Counted from the stretch's first letter, positions 41,219-51,333 are shown. The stretch: DNA of 64,000 nt from Psychrobacter immobilis (GCA_904846145.1 CAJGZL010000001.1:1860001-1924000), one strand, 5' to 3'. A program made the numbers and translations. Notes: generated by a model from the letters alone, not told the origin.

Positions 41219-42406
41219 ATGAGTTTACCTGGTTTAAATTTTCAGCTTGGCGAAGATATTGATGCTTTGCGCGATGTCGTGGCACAGTTCGCTGCCAAAG
41301 AGATTGCTCCGCGCGCTGGCGAGATTGATAGCAGTGATGAGTTTCCGATGGATCTCTGGCAAAAAATGGGTGATTTAGGCTTGCATGGTATCACTGTGCC
41401 TGAAGAATACGGTGGCGCTAATATGGGCTATGTTGCGCACATGGTGGCGATGGAAGAGATTAGCCGCGCGTCAGCCTCTATTGGTTTGAGCTACGGTGCT
41501 CATTCAAACTTATGTGTTAATCAGATTAAGCGTAACGGCTCCGAGGCACAAAAGCAGAAATTCTTACCGAAGCTTATCACGGGTGAATTCATCGGCGCTT
41601 TGGCTATGAGTGAGACGGGCGCAGGTTCTGATGTGACTAGCATGAAGCTAAAAGCTGAAGAAAAAGGGGATGCTTATGTGCTAAACGGTAGCAAAATGTG
41701 GATTACTAATGGTCCCGATGCTGATGTAATGGTGGTCTATGCTAAGACCAATCCTGAGCTTGGCGCGCAAGGTATCACTGCCTTTATCATTGAGAAAGGT
41801 ATGGAAGGTTTTGGTACGGCGCAGAAGCTAGATAAACTAGGTATGCGTGGTAGTCATACGGGTGAGATGGTCTTTGATAATGTTGAAGTACCTAAAGATA
41901 ATATTTTGGGCAATTTAAATGAGGGCGTTAAGGTGCTGATGAGTGGGCTTGATTACGAGCGCGCGGTATTGGCCGCAGGACCTATTGGTATCATGCAATC
42001 GGTTATGGATAATGTCGTGCCTTATATTCACGATCGTAAACAGTTTGGTCAAGCTATCGGTGAGTTTCAACTGATTCAAGGTAAGGTTGCCGACATGTAC
42101 ACCATATTGCAAGCGGGTCGTAGCTTTTTATATACTGTCGGTAAGAATCTCGATATGTTGGATGCGCAAGGCGCAAATCATAGTCGGCAAGTAAGAAAAG
42201 ACTGCGCTAGTGTAATCTTGTGGTGCGCTGAAAAAGCCACATGGATGGCAGGCGAGGGTATTCAAATCTTTGGTGGTAATGGCTATACTAATGAGTATCC
42301 GTTAGGTCGCTTATGGCGTGATGCCAAGCTATATGAGATTGGCGCTGGCACCAGCGAGATTCGCCGTATGCTCATTGGTCGTGAGTTATTTAACGAGACA
42401 AAATAG
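41219..42406 (+). CDS. liuA: Isovaleryl-CoA dehydrogenase
   Basis: This 395-residue acyl-CoA dehydrogenase has [35 protein letters not shown] and the C-terminal [19 protein letters not shown]. In isovaleryl-CoA dehydrogenases the catalytic Glu lies in the earlier ERLVLAGGP-type helix, not in the usual late position. Here [15 protein letters not shown] carries that Glu, and the late position is Ala in GAGTSE, which supports isovaleryl over medium-chain specificity. It feeds the MCC step with 3-methylcrotonyl-CoA and passes electrons to ETF. An AAGGA ribosome site precedes it. Confidence 0.94.
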   Translation: MSLPGLNFQLGEDIDALRDVVAQFAAKEIAPRAGEIDSSDEFPMDLWQKMGDLGLHGITVPEEYGGANMGYVAHMVAMEEISRASASIGLSYGAHSNLCVNQIKRNGSEAQKQKFLPKLITGEFIGALAMSETGAGSDVTSMKLKAEEKGDAYVLNGSKMWITNGPDADVMVVYAKTNPELGAQGITAFIIEKGMEGFGTAQKLDKLGMRGSHTGEMVFDNVEVPKDNILGNLNEGVKVLMSGLDYERAVLAAGPIGIMQSVMDNVVPYIHDRKQFGQAIGEFQLIQGKVADMYTILQAGRSFLYTVGKNLDMLDAQGANHSRQVRKDCASVILWCAEKATWMAGEGIQIFGGNGYTNEYPLGRLWRDAKLYEIGAGTSEIRRMLIGRELFNETK

Positions 42407-42441
42407 TCGTTACTGCTATTTCTTCAAACCAGAGAATCAGT

Positions 42442-42476
42442 GTAGGGTGCGGTTAGCAAAGCGTAACCTGGCGCAT
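42442..42476. repeat. REP-like palindromic segment after liuA
   Basis: The segment GGTTAGCAAAGCGTAACC within GTAGGGTGC...GGCGCAT forms a short stem. It resembles widespread GGTTA..GCGTAACC intergenic repeats. It lies just before the terminator. Confidence 0.4.
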
Positions 42477-42500
42477 AAAGTTTTAATAACGCCTTTATAT

Positions 42501-42541
42501 AATAAAAGAGCAGCTCGTCTGTGACGAGCTGCTCTTTTATT
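42501..42541. terminator. Strong bidirectional terminator between liuA and coaX
   Basis: A perfect 19-bp stem (42501-42519 with 42523-42541) with loop TGT; both strands end in U-rich arms. Confidence 0.95.
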
Positions 42542-42564
42542 GCCATTATTTTTATTATAAAACG

Positions 42565-43299
42565 CTAATCAGCCAACTGCTGACGATGATCAAAATAACG
42601 CGCTAGTCCATTTAATAATAAATCATCGCGCAGGCGTACTGATCGGCTGACGTGTTGGGCGATCATTCTAGCGTCGCCACCTGTCATGATCAGCTCAAAG
42701 TTAGGATGACGACGGCTGATCTCATTGATTGACCCAACGATGGATAATAAAATACCACGATGTACCGCATCTTGAGTATTTATACCTTGGGTAATACTAT
42801 CAAAAGTACCGTTAGAGATGGTAATTTGCTTAGTTCCTGAAAACAGCGATTCACGTTGCAGATAGATACTAGGGAAGATATAGCCGCCTAAATGCTGGGC
42901 ATGGTCAATCAGATCGATCGTAACCGCTGTACCACAGCCTATAACGCACTGGCGCTTTTTCTTATCAACAGCGCCTAGCATTTGTAACCAACGATCACAG
43001 CCGAGCTGATTAGAGTCATAAGCGCTATGCATGAGCGGGTGCTCGGCATCGACAGTGACGAAATCAAATGGAATGTCTAAGCGGCTTAGCGTCTTGGATA
43101 CTTGACCGTTGAGCTCATCTCCCAATACCGATGAGATACCAATAAAGTCAGGCGCATAGTGCTCAAAACGATCGGTGAGACCCATAAGCAGCTCAGCGGG
43201 CGCTTGCAAATGCTGTCTGGCATCATGCGAGACGATTTGACCGACATCATCAGTTAGCCAGTATTTGAGACGGGTATTGCCAAGATCTAGCCAAAGCAT
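42565..43299 (-). CDS. coaX: Type III pantothenate kinase
   Basis: This 244-residue ASKHA-fold kinase has the phosphate-binding start MLWLDLGNTRLKYWL, GCDRWLQMLGA, GCGTAVTIDLI with the catalytic Asp, LGGYIFPSIYLQ and MTGGDA. It phosphorylates pantothenate in CoA synthesis. An AAAGGA ribosome site precedes the ATG at 43299. It follows birA by 100 bp on the same strand, an arrangement common in the family because both serve CoA/biotin cofactor metabolism. Confidence 0.93.
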   Translation of the reverse strand: MLWLDLGNTRLKYWLTDDVGQIVSHDARQHLQAPAELLMGLTDRFEHYAPDFIGISSVLGDELNGQVSKTLSRLDIPFDFVTVDAEHPLMHSAYDSNQLGCDRWLQMLGAVDKKKRQCVIGCGTAVTIDLIDHAQHLGGYIFPSIYLQRESLFSGTKQITISNGTFDSITQGINTQDAVHRGILLSIVGSINEISRRHPNFELIMTGGDARMIAQHVSRSVRLRDDLLLNGLARYFDHRQQLAD

Positions 43300-43399
43300 A
43301 ACTATCCTTTTAGGGGTGGTTTAATTAGCAGCTATAAGTGTAAGTTTTGACTTTGGAGTGATATCGCTTTAACTGTAAATTATAAAATATATCAATAGC

Positions 43400-44407
43400 T
43401 TAGATATTATTAATGACGTCAATACGACCAGTGAAAAGCGTGGCAAGCTTACCGTTATCTTGACGTAATTGCAAACAGCCGTTTGTATCAATGCCATCAG
43501 CACAACCCGTTATGATCTGTATATTACCATCATGGTTTTGGCTCACTTGAGTACGTAGGCCTGCTAGCGCATCTAACTGATCAAACTCTGCAATAAAGCT
43601 TTCGCTAGCGCTTTTTTGCATAGGTTTTGTTTGCTCAGCTAGTTGCTCTTTAGCTATACTCTCAAAGCCTCTTAATGCATCAATTAATGCCTGACTAATT
43701 TGTGCGTACAGCTCTTTTAGGCTAGGCAATGAATCAACTAAATTGTTTTGACTATCAGCAGGCATATTTACTGCTAGCGTCTGTTTTATATCCTGTAAAC
43801 TCAGCGCTTGATAGCTCATACCTTCTAGAGTATGAGTCGTTAATTTTGGTGTGGCTTGAACATTAAGACCAACACCCATGACTATCCCAATCAACTTATT
43901 TGCCTGCCATACAGGTTCAATCAAGATACCTGCTAGCTTATTAAAGTAAATGACAGTTGGTTCTGAGCTTTTGTTGCCATTCTTATTAGTATTAGAATGA
44001 TTGCTTACGTTTACTTCTAAAGGTTTGTAAAAGCCTAAATCATTAGCCCATTTTACTCCAATAGCAGTTAATCCTTGCGCCATTAACTGCTTATTAAAAG
44101 CTGCAATAACCGGCATCTTTGCCAGCTCAACACCGATAATTAAAGATAGCAAACCACTGATTGGCATACGTACAGGATGATAGAGCGACAGATAAACGTT
44201 GCCTGCTGGTGACTGCCAAGAGCGTCCTCGTTGGCCGCGTCCAGCCGTTTGCGTATCGGCAGTTAGCAAATGTGGCTGATCGGCACTTAAACTTTGATCT
44301 TTTATAGCCTCAATTAATTCACTATTGGTCGAGAGGCTGCTAGGCACATGGCGATGATTCACCATTTTTAGCGTCTCAAGATACTTGGAGTTATTAGCGT
44401 GTGGCAT
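43400..44407 (-). CDS. birA: Biotin-protein ligase, catalytic domain only
   Basis: This 335-residue protein has biotin ligase motifs TADTQTAGRGQRGRSWQSPAGNVYLSL, GVKWANDLGFY, LAGILIEP and IGIVMGVGLNV. It attaches biotin to the acceptor Lys of carboxylases such as acetyl-CoA carboxylase and the liuD product. It lacks the N-terminal winged-helix DNA-binding domain of E. coli BirA, so it should not act as a bio-operon repressor. An insert rich in Asn/Lys interrupts the central domain near residues 134-148. The start is uncertain: ATG 44407 has no ribosome site, and ATG 44365 is an alternative. Confidence 0.9.
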   Translation of the reverse strand: MPHANNSKYLETLKMVNHRHVPSSLSTNSELIEAIKDQSLSADQPHLLTADTQTAGRGQRGRSWQSPAGNVYLSLYHPVRMPISGLLSLIIGVELAKMPVIAAFNKQLMAQGLTAIGVKWANDLGFYKPLEVNVSNHSNTNKNGNKSSEPTVIYFNKLAGILIEPVWQANKLIGIVMGVGLNVQATPKLTTHTLEGMSYQALSLQDIKQTLAVNMPADSQNNLVDSLPSLKELYAQISQALIDALRGFESIAKEQLAEQTKPMQKSASESFIAEFDQLDALAGLRTQVSQNHDGNIQIITGCADGIDTNGCLQLRQDNGKLATLFTGRIDVINNI

Positions 44408-44586
44408 AGGTTTGGTCGCTGTGATGCTGTGATTAGGTGGAATCTTGCTATACTGTGCCGATTGGTACGGCGCTGTATGCTGACGCTATTATGATCTAAA
44501 AACACTCTCAATAGAAGCTAAGTACTCTAAGAGCTTGCTACCCTGTAAGCCAAGTATCGAAAAATAAGCAAAAAAGGATTTTAACA

Positions 44587-45390
44587 ATGTTATATGTATG
44601 GTTTGTGATTGCAGGTGCATTTGCAGGAGTCTGTGCAGGCCTATTTGGGGTTGGTGGTGGGATGATTATCGTGCCTGCACTGGTCTGGATTTTTACCGCT
44701 TACAGCTTCCCACCTGAGGTAGTCACCCATCTCGCCGTTGGTACTTCTTTAGCGACTATTGTCGTCACTTCTATCAGCTCATTGACCGCGCATAATAAAC
44801 GTGGCGGTGTACGCTGGGATATTTGGCGCAAGATGGCGCTAGGCTTAGTGATCGGTAGCCTGATTGGCGCAGGGGTCGCCGATATGATCGATGGTAAAGC
44901 GCTGCAAGCGATCATCGGTGTTGGTGCACTACTAGTCGCGTTAAAGATGCTGTTTTTATCGAATAGAGAGCAATTGGACAAGCCTCTGCCGTCTGCTGGT
45001 ACACAGTTTAGCGCGGGTACAGGCATTGGTCTTGCCTCATCTATCTTCGGTATTGGCGGTGGTAGCTTGACCGTGCCGTTTTTGAATTGGGCGGGGCTAA
45101 CGATGAAGCAGTCTGTGGGCACTTCCGCCGCTTGCGGCTTACCGATTGCTATCGCTGGGGCATTAGGCTTTGCTTGGTTTGGTCAAAACACAGTCGACTT
45201 GCCAGAGGGCACGATTGGTTTTGTGCATATCAGCGGATTTTTATGTATATCGGTCATTAGCTTTATTATGGCAAAGGTCGGTGCCAAGCTTGCTTATAAG
45301 TTACCCGCGCAGACCCTTAAACGTGCTTTTGGGGTGTTGTTATTGTTTGCAGGGGGGCAGCTGTTATTAAGTGGGGTTGGGGTGATTTAG
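44587..45390 (+). CDS. TauE/SafE-family sulfite exporter-like membrane protein
   Basis: This 267-residue protein has about eight helices and the duplicated TauE motif: AGVCAGLFGVGGGMIIVPAL near the start and GLASSIFGIGGGSLTVPFLNW in the middle. The family exports sulfite, sulfoacetate or related anions, but individual substrates are mostly unknown. It is probably in the inner membrane. It ends 3 bp from the stop of the convergent DUF4298-like gene, with no room for a terminator between them. Confidence 0.88.
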   Translation: MLYVWFVIAGAFAGVCAGLFGVGGGMIIVPALVWIFTAYSFPPEVVTHLAVGTSLATIVVTSISSLTAHNKRGGVRWDIWRKMALGLVIGSLIGAGVADMIDGKALQAIIGVGALLVALKMLFLSNREQLDKPLPSAGTQFSAGTGIGLASSIFGIGGGSLTVPFLNWAGLTMKQSVGTSAACGLPIAIAGALGFAWFGQNTVDLPEGTIGFVHISGFLCISVISFIMAKVGAKLAYKLPAQTLKRAFGVLLLFAGGQLLLSGVGVI

Positions 45391-45393
45391 GGT

Positions 45394-45693
45394 CTACTTC
45401 CTATCAATAGCATCTAATCCCAAACGCATCCACTTTCGTGCCAGCTCATTGCGATCGCTAAGCATACTCCACAGCGCATCTTCACTAAAGATAGAATACG
45501 CCTCGCCTGAATGTTCGATAGGTAGATCTTGTTCGCGATCTGCCATCCACTGCGGGTTAAGATAATAAGCCTGTAGCTCATCGAACAGCTTTTCAGCTTC
45601 TAAGAATTGCTGTTGTGCCTCAATCTGTTTACGATGCAGCTCACACCATTTTTCATACTTTTGCTGTAGTTCTTGCGGATTATAATCAGCCAT
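45394..45693 (-). CDS. DUF4298-like protein of unknown function
   Basis: This 99-residue soluble protein has an N-terminal helical part (KYEKWCELHRKQIEAQQQFLEAEKLF), the YYLNPQWMADREQDLP segment and IFSEDALWSMLSDRNELARKWM. This order resembles DUF4298 proteins. The function is unknown. It is convergent with the exporter gene. Upstream lies the probable MITE, so its promoter region may be partly IS-derived. Confidence 0.6.
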   Translation of the reverse strand: MADYNPQELQQKYEKWCELHRKQIEAQQQFLEAEKLFDELQAYYLNPQWMADREQDLPIEHSGEAYSIFSEDALWSMLSDRNELARKWMRLGLDAIDRK

Positions 45694-46098
45694 TTTAATG
45701 CTCTTAATTCTTATTGTTTAGATTAGGGCGTGTTGAACATTCACAAATAAGCACTGCTGATAGTTAAAATGGGTCTAGTCTAGGTAAAAATCGCAGGTAA
45801 TGCAGATGCCTTGGCTAGATTTTTACAACGAATAGAGCAATTTTAGCATCAGCCTGTAAGGACAGGACTCTTTTTTGTCGCTTCGTCATTAAAAAGATCC
45901 GCTTAGAATGACTAAACTAGATATTTTCAATCTAGAATCGTCTAAAAAATAGTCTCTGTCAGTGCTATGGTCGAATGCTCAACACGCCCTAGTCATTTAG
46001 ATTTTCAGCCCTATTATAGCATCCTTCACAAACCCTAAAAATCCGTCACAATTTCAGGTAGAATAGCCGCCTGTTTTTGCTAATCCAATGTATTGCTC
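45694..46098. other. Intergenic region occupied mostly by a probable MITE
   Basis: Of these 405 bp, 264 belong to the probable MITE at 45726-45989. The remaining 109 bp before smc must hold the smc promoter, unless the MITE supplies one. No coding frame was seen. Confidence 0.55.
45726..45989. mobile_element. Probable MITE (264 bp, TA target duplication)
   Basis: Terminal inverted repeats GGGCGTGTTGAACATTC and GAATGCTCAACACGCCC match at 16 of 17 positions and are each flanked by TA. There is no open reading frame inside. A CTAGATATTTTCAATCTAG hairpin lies near 45925. The form fits a non-autonomous element of a TA-targeting family (IS630/Tc1 or IS5 type). The autonomous partner is not in the window. 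Confidence 0.65.
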
Positions 46099-49000
46099 AT
46101 GCGCCTTAAATCTCTAAAATTAGCAGGGTTTAAATCCTTTGCCAACGCAACCACTTTTACCTTTCCTCGTGGCATCACCGCTATTGTCGGGCCAAATGGC
46201 TGTGGCAAATCCAATGTCATAGACGCTATCCGTTGGGTATTGGGCGAGACCTCTGCCAAGCAATTACGTGGCGGCGCGATGAGTGATGTGATATTTGCTG
46301 GTACGCAAGATAAAGCGGCAAAGAGCGTGGCTAGCGTCGAGCTGACCTTTGAGCATACTCAAGATGAGCAAACGGGTATTCGCCATGAGTTTAATCTTTA
46401 TCAAGAGCTATCGGTGCGTCGGCAGGTCAATATGGATGGGCGCTCCGACTATTTTATCAATGGTACGCGCTGTCGTCGCCGCGATGTGGTCGATGTGTTC
46501 TTGGGTACAGGGCTTGGCGCGCGTAGTTATGCGGTGATTGAGCAGGGGATGATTGGACGCATTGTTGACTCCAACCCCATGCAATTACGCGAATTTATTG
46601 AAGAGGCAGCAGGCGTCTCACGCTATCAAGCCCGCCGTGAGGAAACTCAAAAAAAGTTAGAGACCACTCAAGATAATTTAGCGCGCTTGCACGATATGCA
46701 AAGTGAGCTAGTACGCCAACAAAAGAGCTTAGCAAGGCAAGCGACTAGCGCTGAGCGTTATGAGGCGCTGACTCTATCGATTGCCGATGTGCAGCAGCAA
46801 CTGGCCATCCAGCAGTTATACCAAGCCAAGCATACTCAGCAGCAGCAAAGACAAGCTTATAACAATAGCACCGCTACCGTATCAACGTTGCAAACGGATT
46901 ATGAGCGTATCAAAGCCAAGCTAGATAAGCTTAGCGCACATATCAATCAGGAGCAGTGGCTCAAAGACGAGGCACAAAGCACTTACTATCAGCAGCAGCT
47001 CGAGCTCCAACAAGCCGAGCAGCAATTGCAAAGCGTACAAGCGCAACTTGAGCAAGCCGATCAGCAGCTCATTAATTTAGACATTCAACGCCAGCAAGCC
47101 GATGCTGAAAGTGTCAGTCTACAAAGCCGACAAGCTGAGCAACAAGCCGAGCTGGCCGATTTACACCCGCAGATCGATGAGTTAAAGTTGAAGCGCGCCC
47201 GTTATGACGCTGATGAGCCGTCACTAAAACGCGCTTTGTATCAGGCGCAAGACCTACAGACGCAGCTGCAACATAGTGAGCACAGCCTTCTTCAACAACA
47301 AGCGCTAAATACTCAATCACAGCAGCGCTTGCAAGGTAGTGAAGATAAGTGGTCGCGCCGCGAGCAGAATTGGCAAGCGTTATGGGCGCAATTATCGCAG
47401 TCTAAGAGCAATGCTGACAGTGACAGTAGTGCTGATAGTGGCAGTGATGTTAATAATGATAAGTCGCCTCTTGTACAAATACAGACGCTCAAAAAATACT
47501 TGCAGCAAAACGCACGGCAACAAGATAGCGTGAGCGAGCAATTAAGTGAGCTAAAGCCCCAAGCGCATATCTTACAGCAACAGCTAAATGCGCAGCAGCG
47601 CGAGCTGATTGAGCAAGAAAAATCGCACGCCGCGTTAGCTGGTGAATACGATACTCTCCATAAAATTTTGCATCCGAAGCCTATCAAAACTACAGACAAT
47701 AAAACTGTAGAGGGCAAAGCTGTGGTGCAGGATAAAATAGTGAGCGCTCAGCATACAGCTCATCTATCCAAACGACCTATCAGCACTTTACGCGAGCAGA
47801 TTGAATTGAGCACTCAAGGTCAGCAGTACGCTGATTTACTCGATAGCCTGCTAGCTTTGTGGCTGGATAGTCATGTGTTCATAGAAAGTAAGTTAAAAGA
47901 TGTGGCTCTAGACTCAATCAATCAATCAGCCAATTTAGCGCAAACACTGACGCCTTTTTTAACATCATTAATAAGTCATCAGCGGCAGGGCAGTATCAAA
48001 AACCCGTTAAATCATAGCTTATGGTTGCCTGCTAGCCAGAATAACCAAAAAAATAGCCAGCAAATCTCTTTTATCAATGAGCTAGCAGATGAGGTTAGCG
48101 CTAAAGTTTTGCCTTTATCTGAGCTAATAGCGCAGCCTGCTTTAGCATTATGGCAGCAGTGTTATTTATATCTCGCTGATGACAAAGTTACTGACGATGC
48201 TACTGACAATGAAATCACCGATGAGCTTGCTACTATCCTACAAGCTTTGCCATCCTCAGCACTATTATTGACTACGGATGGCTGGATAGTTCATAGCCTA
48301 GGGATGATCAATGTCGCAAAGTTTGCCAGTGCGCAAGACCCTAAAAACAATAATCAAAATAGCCAGTTTTTAAGTCAACGTTTACAGCAGCGCACGCGTT
48401 TAGAAGAATTAGAAACTCAGCTTGATGAGCTTGAAGTACATGTCGATAGCCAACAGCAAGCTGTAAAACGCACCCAAACCAGCTTCGATACCTTAAATAT
48501 CAGCCTAGAAGAAACCCGTGCGCAAGCAGAGCGCTTAACGCAAGATAAGTATCGCTATCAGCAGCAACTCAGTGACGAGCAAGCAGAGAATGAGCGCCTG
48601 CAAGTGGCTCAAGAACAGTTGCAAGCCGATAAACAGCGATTGCAAGCTGACAAATTATTATTAGAGTCTGAACGGCAAGAATTAGTAGAAGAGCAGCAAT
48701 CACTGAGTAGTGATCAGCAGACTATTGAGCAAAACATAGCAGCGCTTATACCTAAGCTAAAGGCGGCACGGGCGGCCTACCAGCAACTGCAAGCTGAGCG
48801 CAATGAGCTCGGCCATAACCGTCAGTTAGATGATAAGGCGTGGCAGGCTCTACAATTGACTCTACAAAAAGTTGAGATGCGACTGGAAAACAGTATCAGT
48901 AGTCTCGCGCGTGTCAACGCGGTCTACGAGCAAGCGCTACAAAGCGAAAAAGCACTGCGCTCAAAGCTTGCTAACTTTCAGCAGCAATTACCTAGTTTAC

Positions 49001-50043
49001 AAACAAAGTTACAAACCGTTCAGCTAAAGCGTGACGATCAGCAGCTGTTATTAGCAGAGCGTAATAGCGCTTTAGCGGCGCTCAAACAAGACTATAGCCA
49101 GCAAGAAGAGGAGCTAGAACTGGCGCAAACTCACTTGCAAAATCAGCAAGCGGAGCTGGCAAGCCTATCGACTCAACTAGCGCTTAGTGAGGCAAAATTG
49201 CAAGAGCACATTTTGCGCACACAACAGGCTCTAGAGAAATATCAACAGATAAATGACGCTAATAAAGAGCCCGAGTCGCAACCCGTGATCAGTGTCTCAA
49301 GCTTACTGACAGACTTTATTACTCATGAGCGCCGCGTGCGCCCTGACAAAATCAGCGAGCTACAAGCTGAGTCTGCCAAACTTGAGCAGCAACTGAGTAA
49401 AATCGGCCCTGTTAATTTGGCGGCTATTAGAGAGCTTGATGACGTTAACGAACGTCTAGAGCCGCTTGCCCAGCAAACCCAAGATATTGCCGCTAGCATG
49501 GCGACGCTAACTGAGGCGATTGCTGCTATTGATAAGACTACTAAGACGCTATTTATGCAGACGCTGGATAGCGTCAATATAGAGCTTGCCAAGCTGTTTG
49601 CCAAAGTATTCGGTGGTGGTCAAGCCAGCCTCACGCTGAATACTGATGATATACCGGTAGAAGAATCAAAATCGGAACAATGGCGCGCAGGACTTACCTT
49701 AATGGCACAGCCCAAAGGCAAGCGTAATAGTCGCTTAGCGGTGCTATCCGGCGGTGAAAAAACATTAACTGCGCTAAGCTTGATCTTTGCGATATTTAAG
49801 CAGCATCCAGCGCCGTTTTGTGTGCTCGATGAAGTCGATGCGCCACTTGATGATGCTAATGTCGCGCGCTTTACTAGCTTAATCACAGATCTTGCAGATG
49901 AGGTGCAGTTTATTTTTATTAGCCATAATAAGCTGACCATGCAGATCGCTGATGAGCTCAAAGGTATCACGATGCCCAGCGCAGGCATCTCAATGCTAGT
50001 GAGCGTGTCACTCGATGAAGCGGCTCGCTATATCGATAGCTAG
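46099..50043 (+). CDS. smc: Chromosome segregation protein SMC
   Basis: The protein has about 1314 residues from the ATG at 46099; the frame extends back to a TTG at 46093. Head parts are the N-terminal LKSLKLAGFKSF with Walker A GPNGCGKSN (residues 31-39), and the C-terminal LSGGEKTLTALSLIFAI signature with Walker B FCVLDEVDAPLDD. Between them lie two long Gln-rich coiled coils and a hinge around residues 560-760. The hinge region carries low-complexity inserts, for example near residues 435-450 and 697-712, making the protein longer than typical SMC. It condenses and organises DNA as a dimer, normally with ScpA/ScpB, which are not here. Confidence 0.95.
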   Translation: MRLKSLKLAGFKSFANATTFTFPRGITAIVGPNGCGKSNVIDAIRWVLGETSAKQLRGGAMSDVIFAGTQDKAAKSVASVELTFEHTQDEQTGIRHEFNLYQELSVRRQVNMDGRSDYFINGTRCRRRDVVDVFLGTGLGARSYAVIEQGMIGRIVDSNPMQLREFIEEAAGVSRYQARREETQKKLETTQDNLARLHDMQSELVRQQKSLARQATSAERYEALTLSIADVQQQLAIQQLYQAKHTQQQQRQAYNNSTATVSTLQTDYERIKAKLDKLSAHINQEQWLKDEAQSTYYQQQLELQQAEQQLQSVQAQLEQADQQLINLDIQRQQADAESVSLQSRQAEQQAELADLHPQIDELKLKRARYDADEPSLKRALYQAQDLQTQLQHSEHSLLQQQALNTQSQQRLQGSEDKWSRREQNWQALWAQLSQSKSNADSDSSADSGSDVNNDKSPLVQIQTLKKYLQQNARQQDSVSEQLSELKPQAHILQQQLNAQQRELIEQEKSHAALAGEYDTLHKILHPKPIKTTDNKTVEGKAVVQDKIVSAQHTAHLSKRPISTLREQIELSTQGQQYADLLDSLLALWLDSHVFIESKLKDVALDSINQSANLAQTLTPFLTSLISHQRQGSIKNPLNHSLWLPASQNNQKNSQQISFINELADEVSAKVLPLSELIAQPALALWQQCYLYLADDKVTDDATDNEITDELATILQALPSSALLLTTDGWIVHSLGMINVAKFASAQDPKNNNQNSQFLSQRLQQRTRLEELETQLDELEVHVDSQQQAVKRTQTSFDTLNISLEETRAQAERLTQDKYRYQQQLSDEQAENERLQVAQEQLQADKQRLQADKLLLESERQELVEEQQSLSSDQQTIEQNIAALIPKLKAARAAYQQLQAERNELGHNRQLDDKAWQALQLTLQKVEMRLENSISSLARVNAVYEQALQSEKALRSKLANFQQQLPSLQTKLQTVQLKRDDQQLLLAERNSALAALKQDYSQQEEELELAQTHLQNQQAELASLSTQLALSEAKLQEHILRTQQALEKYQQINDANKEPESQPVISVSSLLTDFITHERRVRPDKISELQAESAKLEQQLSKIGPVNLAAIRELDDVNERLEPLAQQTQDIAASMATLTEAIAAIDKTTKTLFMQTLDSVNIELAKLFAKVFGGGQASLTLNTDDIPVEESKSEQWRAGLTLMAQPKGKRNSRLAVLSGGEKTLTALSLIFAIFKQHPAPFCVLDEVDAPLDDANVARFTSLITDLADEVQFIFISHNKLTMQIADELKGITMPSAGISMLVSVSLDEAARYIDS

Positions 50044-50284
50044 GTACTATTAGTTAAGTTAAGAATATGGCTAGTTAAGTTAAAAGTAGGGCTCAGCGAG
50101 GTGAGAATGATTGAATCTGCTAGAACACATTGAACACTTATTAATAGATAATGATAATAGCTAAAAGTAACCCATCGCAGATCCGATACAAATTGATGAC
50201 GCCATAGGGTAGCCATGCTAAACTATTGCCATTTATATCTTGTTGTTTATTCTCATTTATCGTCGTTATTAGGATGTGTCTCTC

Positions 50285-51313
50285 ATGACCGCTATTCAGT
50301 TTATGTTGATTGCTATTGCTGCGCTTATTGTCCTTGCAGGACTGTTTATGGTCACTCGTAGCTTTAAGCGTCGCCAAAGCGCTGAAATAAATGCTGTGAG
50401 CTATGATAAAAACGGTATTCCTATTATCCCGCGTCATGAGCGTAATGTCGTGGATCAGCCCGACTTGCAAGATACCGTAGCAGGTGAGACGACCATTGGC
50501 CCTGATCGTAATTATTTACAGGCAGTGATAGATGATGAGCCGCTGACTCCAGAGTATAGCTACCCCAATGAAGCGGCGGCGCAAAGTCATAGCGAGACAG
50601 ACAGCTTCGATGAGGATGAGGACTATCAGCGCTGGCAAGCAGAGCAGCAGCGCACTGATGATGCTGAGTTTACTCATTTTTCACAAGAGCTGAGCGATAA
50701 GGATAGTGACTATCAAGCTGGTGTTCAAGAGCCAGATGCTTTTTCAAGTCTAATGTCAGCGACGGATAGTCTGATGCCCGTGATCGATACTGCCGATGAA
50801 CCTGAGTTTGATGATAATAGTCCTGTTCTTGATCAGCACCTGCTTGCACCTGTGAATGAAGCGCAAAATGGTCCGTTGATTAACGCCAAAGACAATATCA
50901 ATATCACCATCTTGCCGCACCAGTATCGTGACCGTTCGCCTGCTATCATTCGTGGTCGTGACTTGTTAACTTTGATTGACAAATACGGTTTGCGCTTTGG
51001 AGCGATGAATATGTTTCATCGCTATGAGCAAAAAGACGGTACAGGGATGCTGTGGTTCAGTATGATGGGTATCACTGATAACGGCATTGCGCCTTTTGAC
51101 CCACATAGTGTGGCCACTGATAGCTATAATGGCATAGTGGTGTTTTTGTCACTGCCACATCCGCAAGCGCTGCGTAGCTTTGATAGTATGATGAGCATTG
51201 CCTATATGATGGCTAATGATTTGGACGCTATGATTCTCGATGAGAATAACGAATCCATCACTGCTGAATACAAGCAGCAACTGCGCAACCAAGTGCGTGA
51301 TTATGGCGAATAG
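50285..51313 (+). CDS. zipA: Cell division protein ZipA
   Basis: The protein has about 342 residues from the ATG at 50285, which has AGG eleven bases upstream; the frame also offers a GTG at 50276. It has a membrane helix (FMLIAIAALIVLAGLFMV), a basic patch (RSFKRRQS), an acidic disordered linker (to about residue 205), and the FtsZ-binding C-terminal domain (ILPHQYRDRSPAIIRGRDLL, LWFSMMGITDNGIAPFDP). It anchors the FtsZ ring to the inner membrane. It sits between smc and ligA, an order usual in related gammaproteobacteria. A terminator follows. Confidence 0.9.
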   Translation: MTAIQFMLIAIAALIVLAGLFMVTRSFKRRQSAEINAVSYDKNGIPIIPRHERNVVDQPDLQDTVAGETTIGPDRNYLQAVIDDEPLTPEYSYPNEAAAQSHSETDSFDEDEDYQRWQAEQQRTDDAEFTHFSQELSDKDSDYQAGVQEPDAFSSLMSATDSLMPVIDTADEPEFDDNSPVLDQHLLAPVNEAQNGPLINAKDNINITILPHQYRDRSPAIIRGRDLLTLIDKYGLRFGAMNMFHRYEQKDGTGMLWFSMMGITDNGIAPFDPHSVATDSYNGIVVFLSLPHPQALRSFDSMMSIAYMMANDLDAMILDENNESITAEYKQQLRNQVRDYGE

Positions 51314-51333
51314 AGCCACACCCTAGTTTTAAT

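Noticed and set aside
49323..49988. Open frames antisense to smc
   Set aside because: They follow from the codon composition of smc, have no ribosome sites and no recognisable protein features.
46099..50043. Atypical SMC hinge as a sign of a MukB-like protein
   Set aside because: Head motifs and overall order are those of SMC; the unusual length comes from low-complexity inserts around the hinge.
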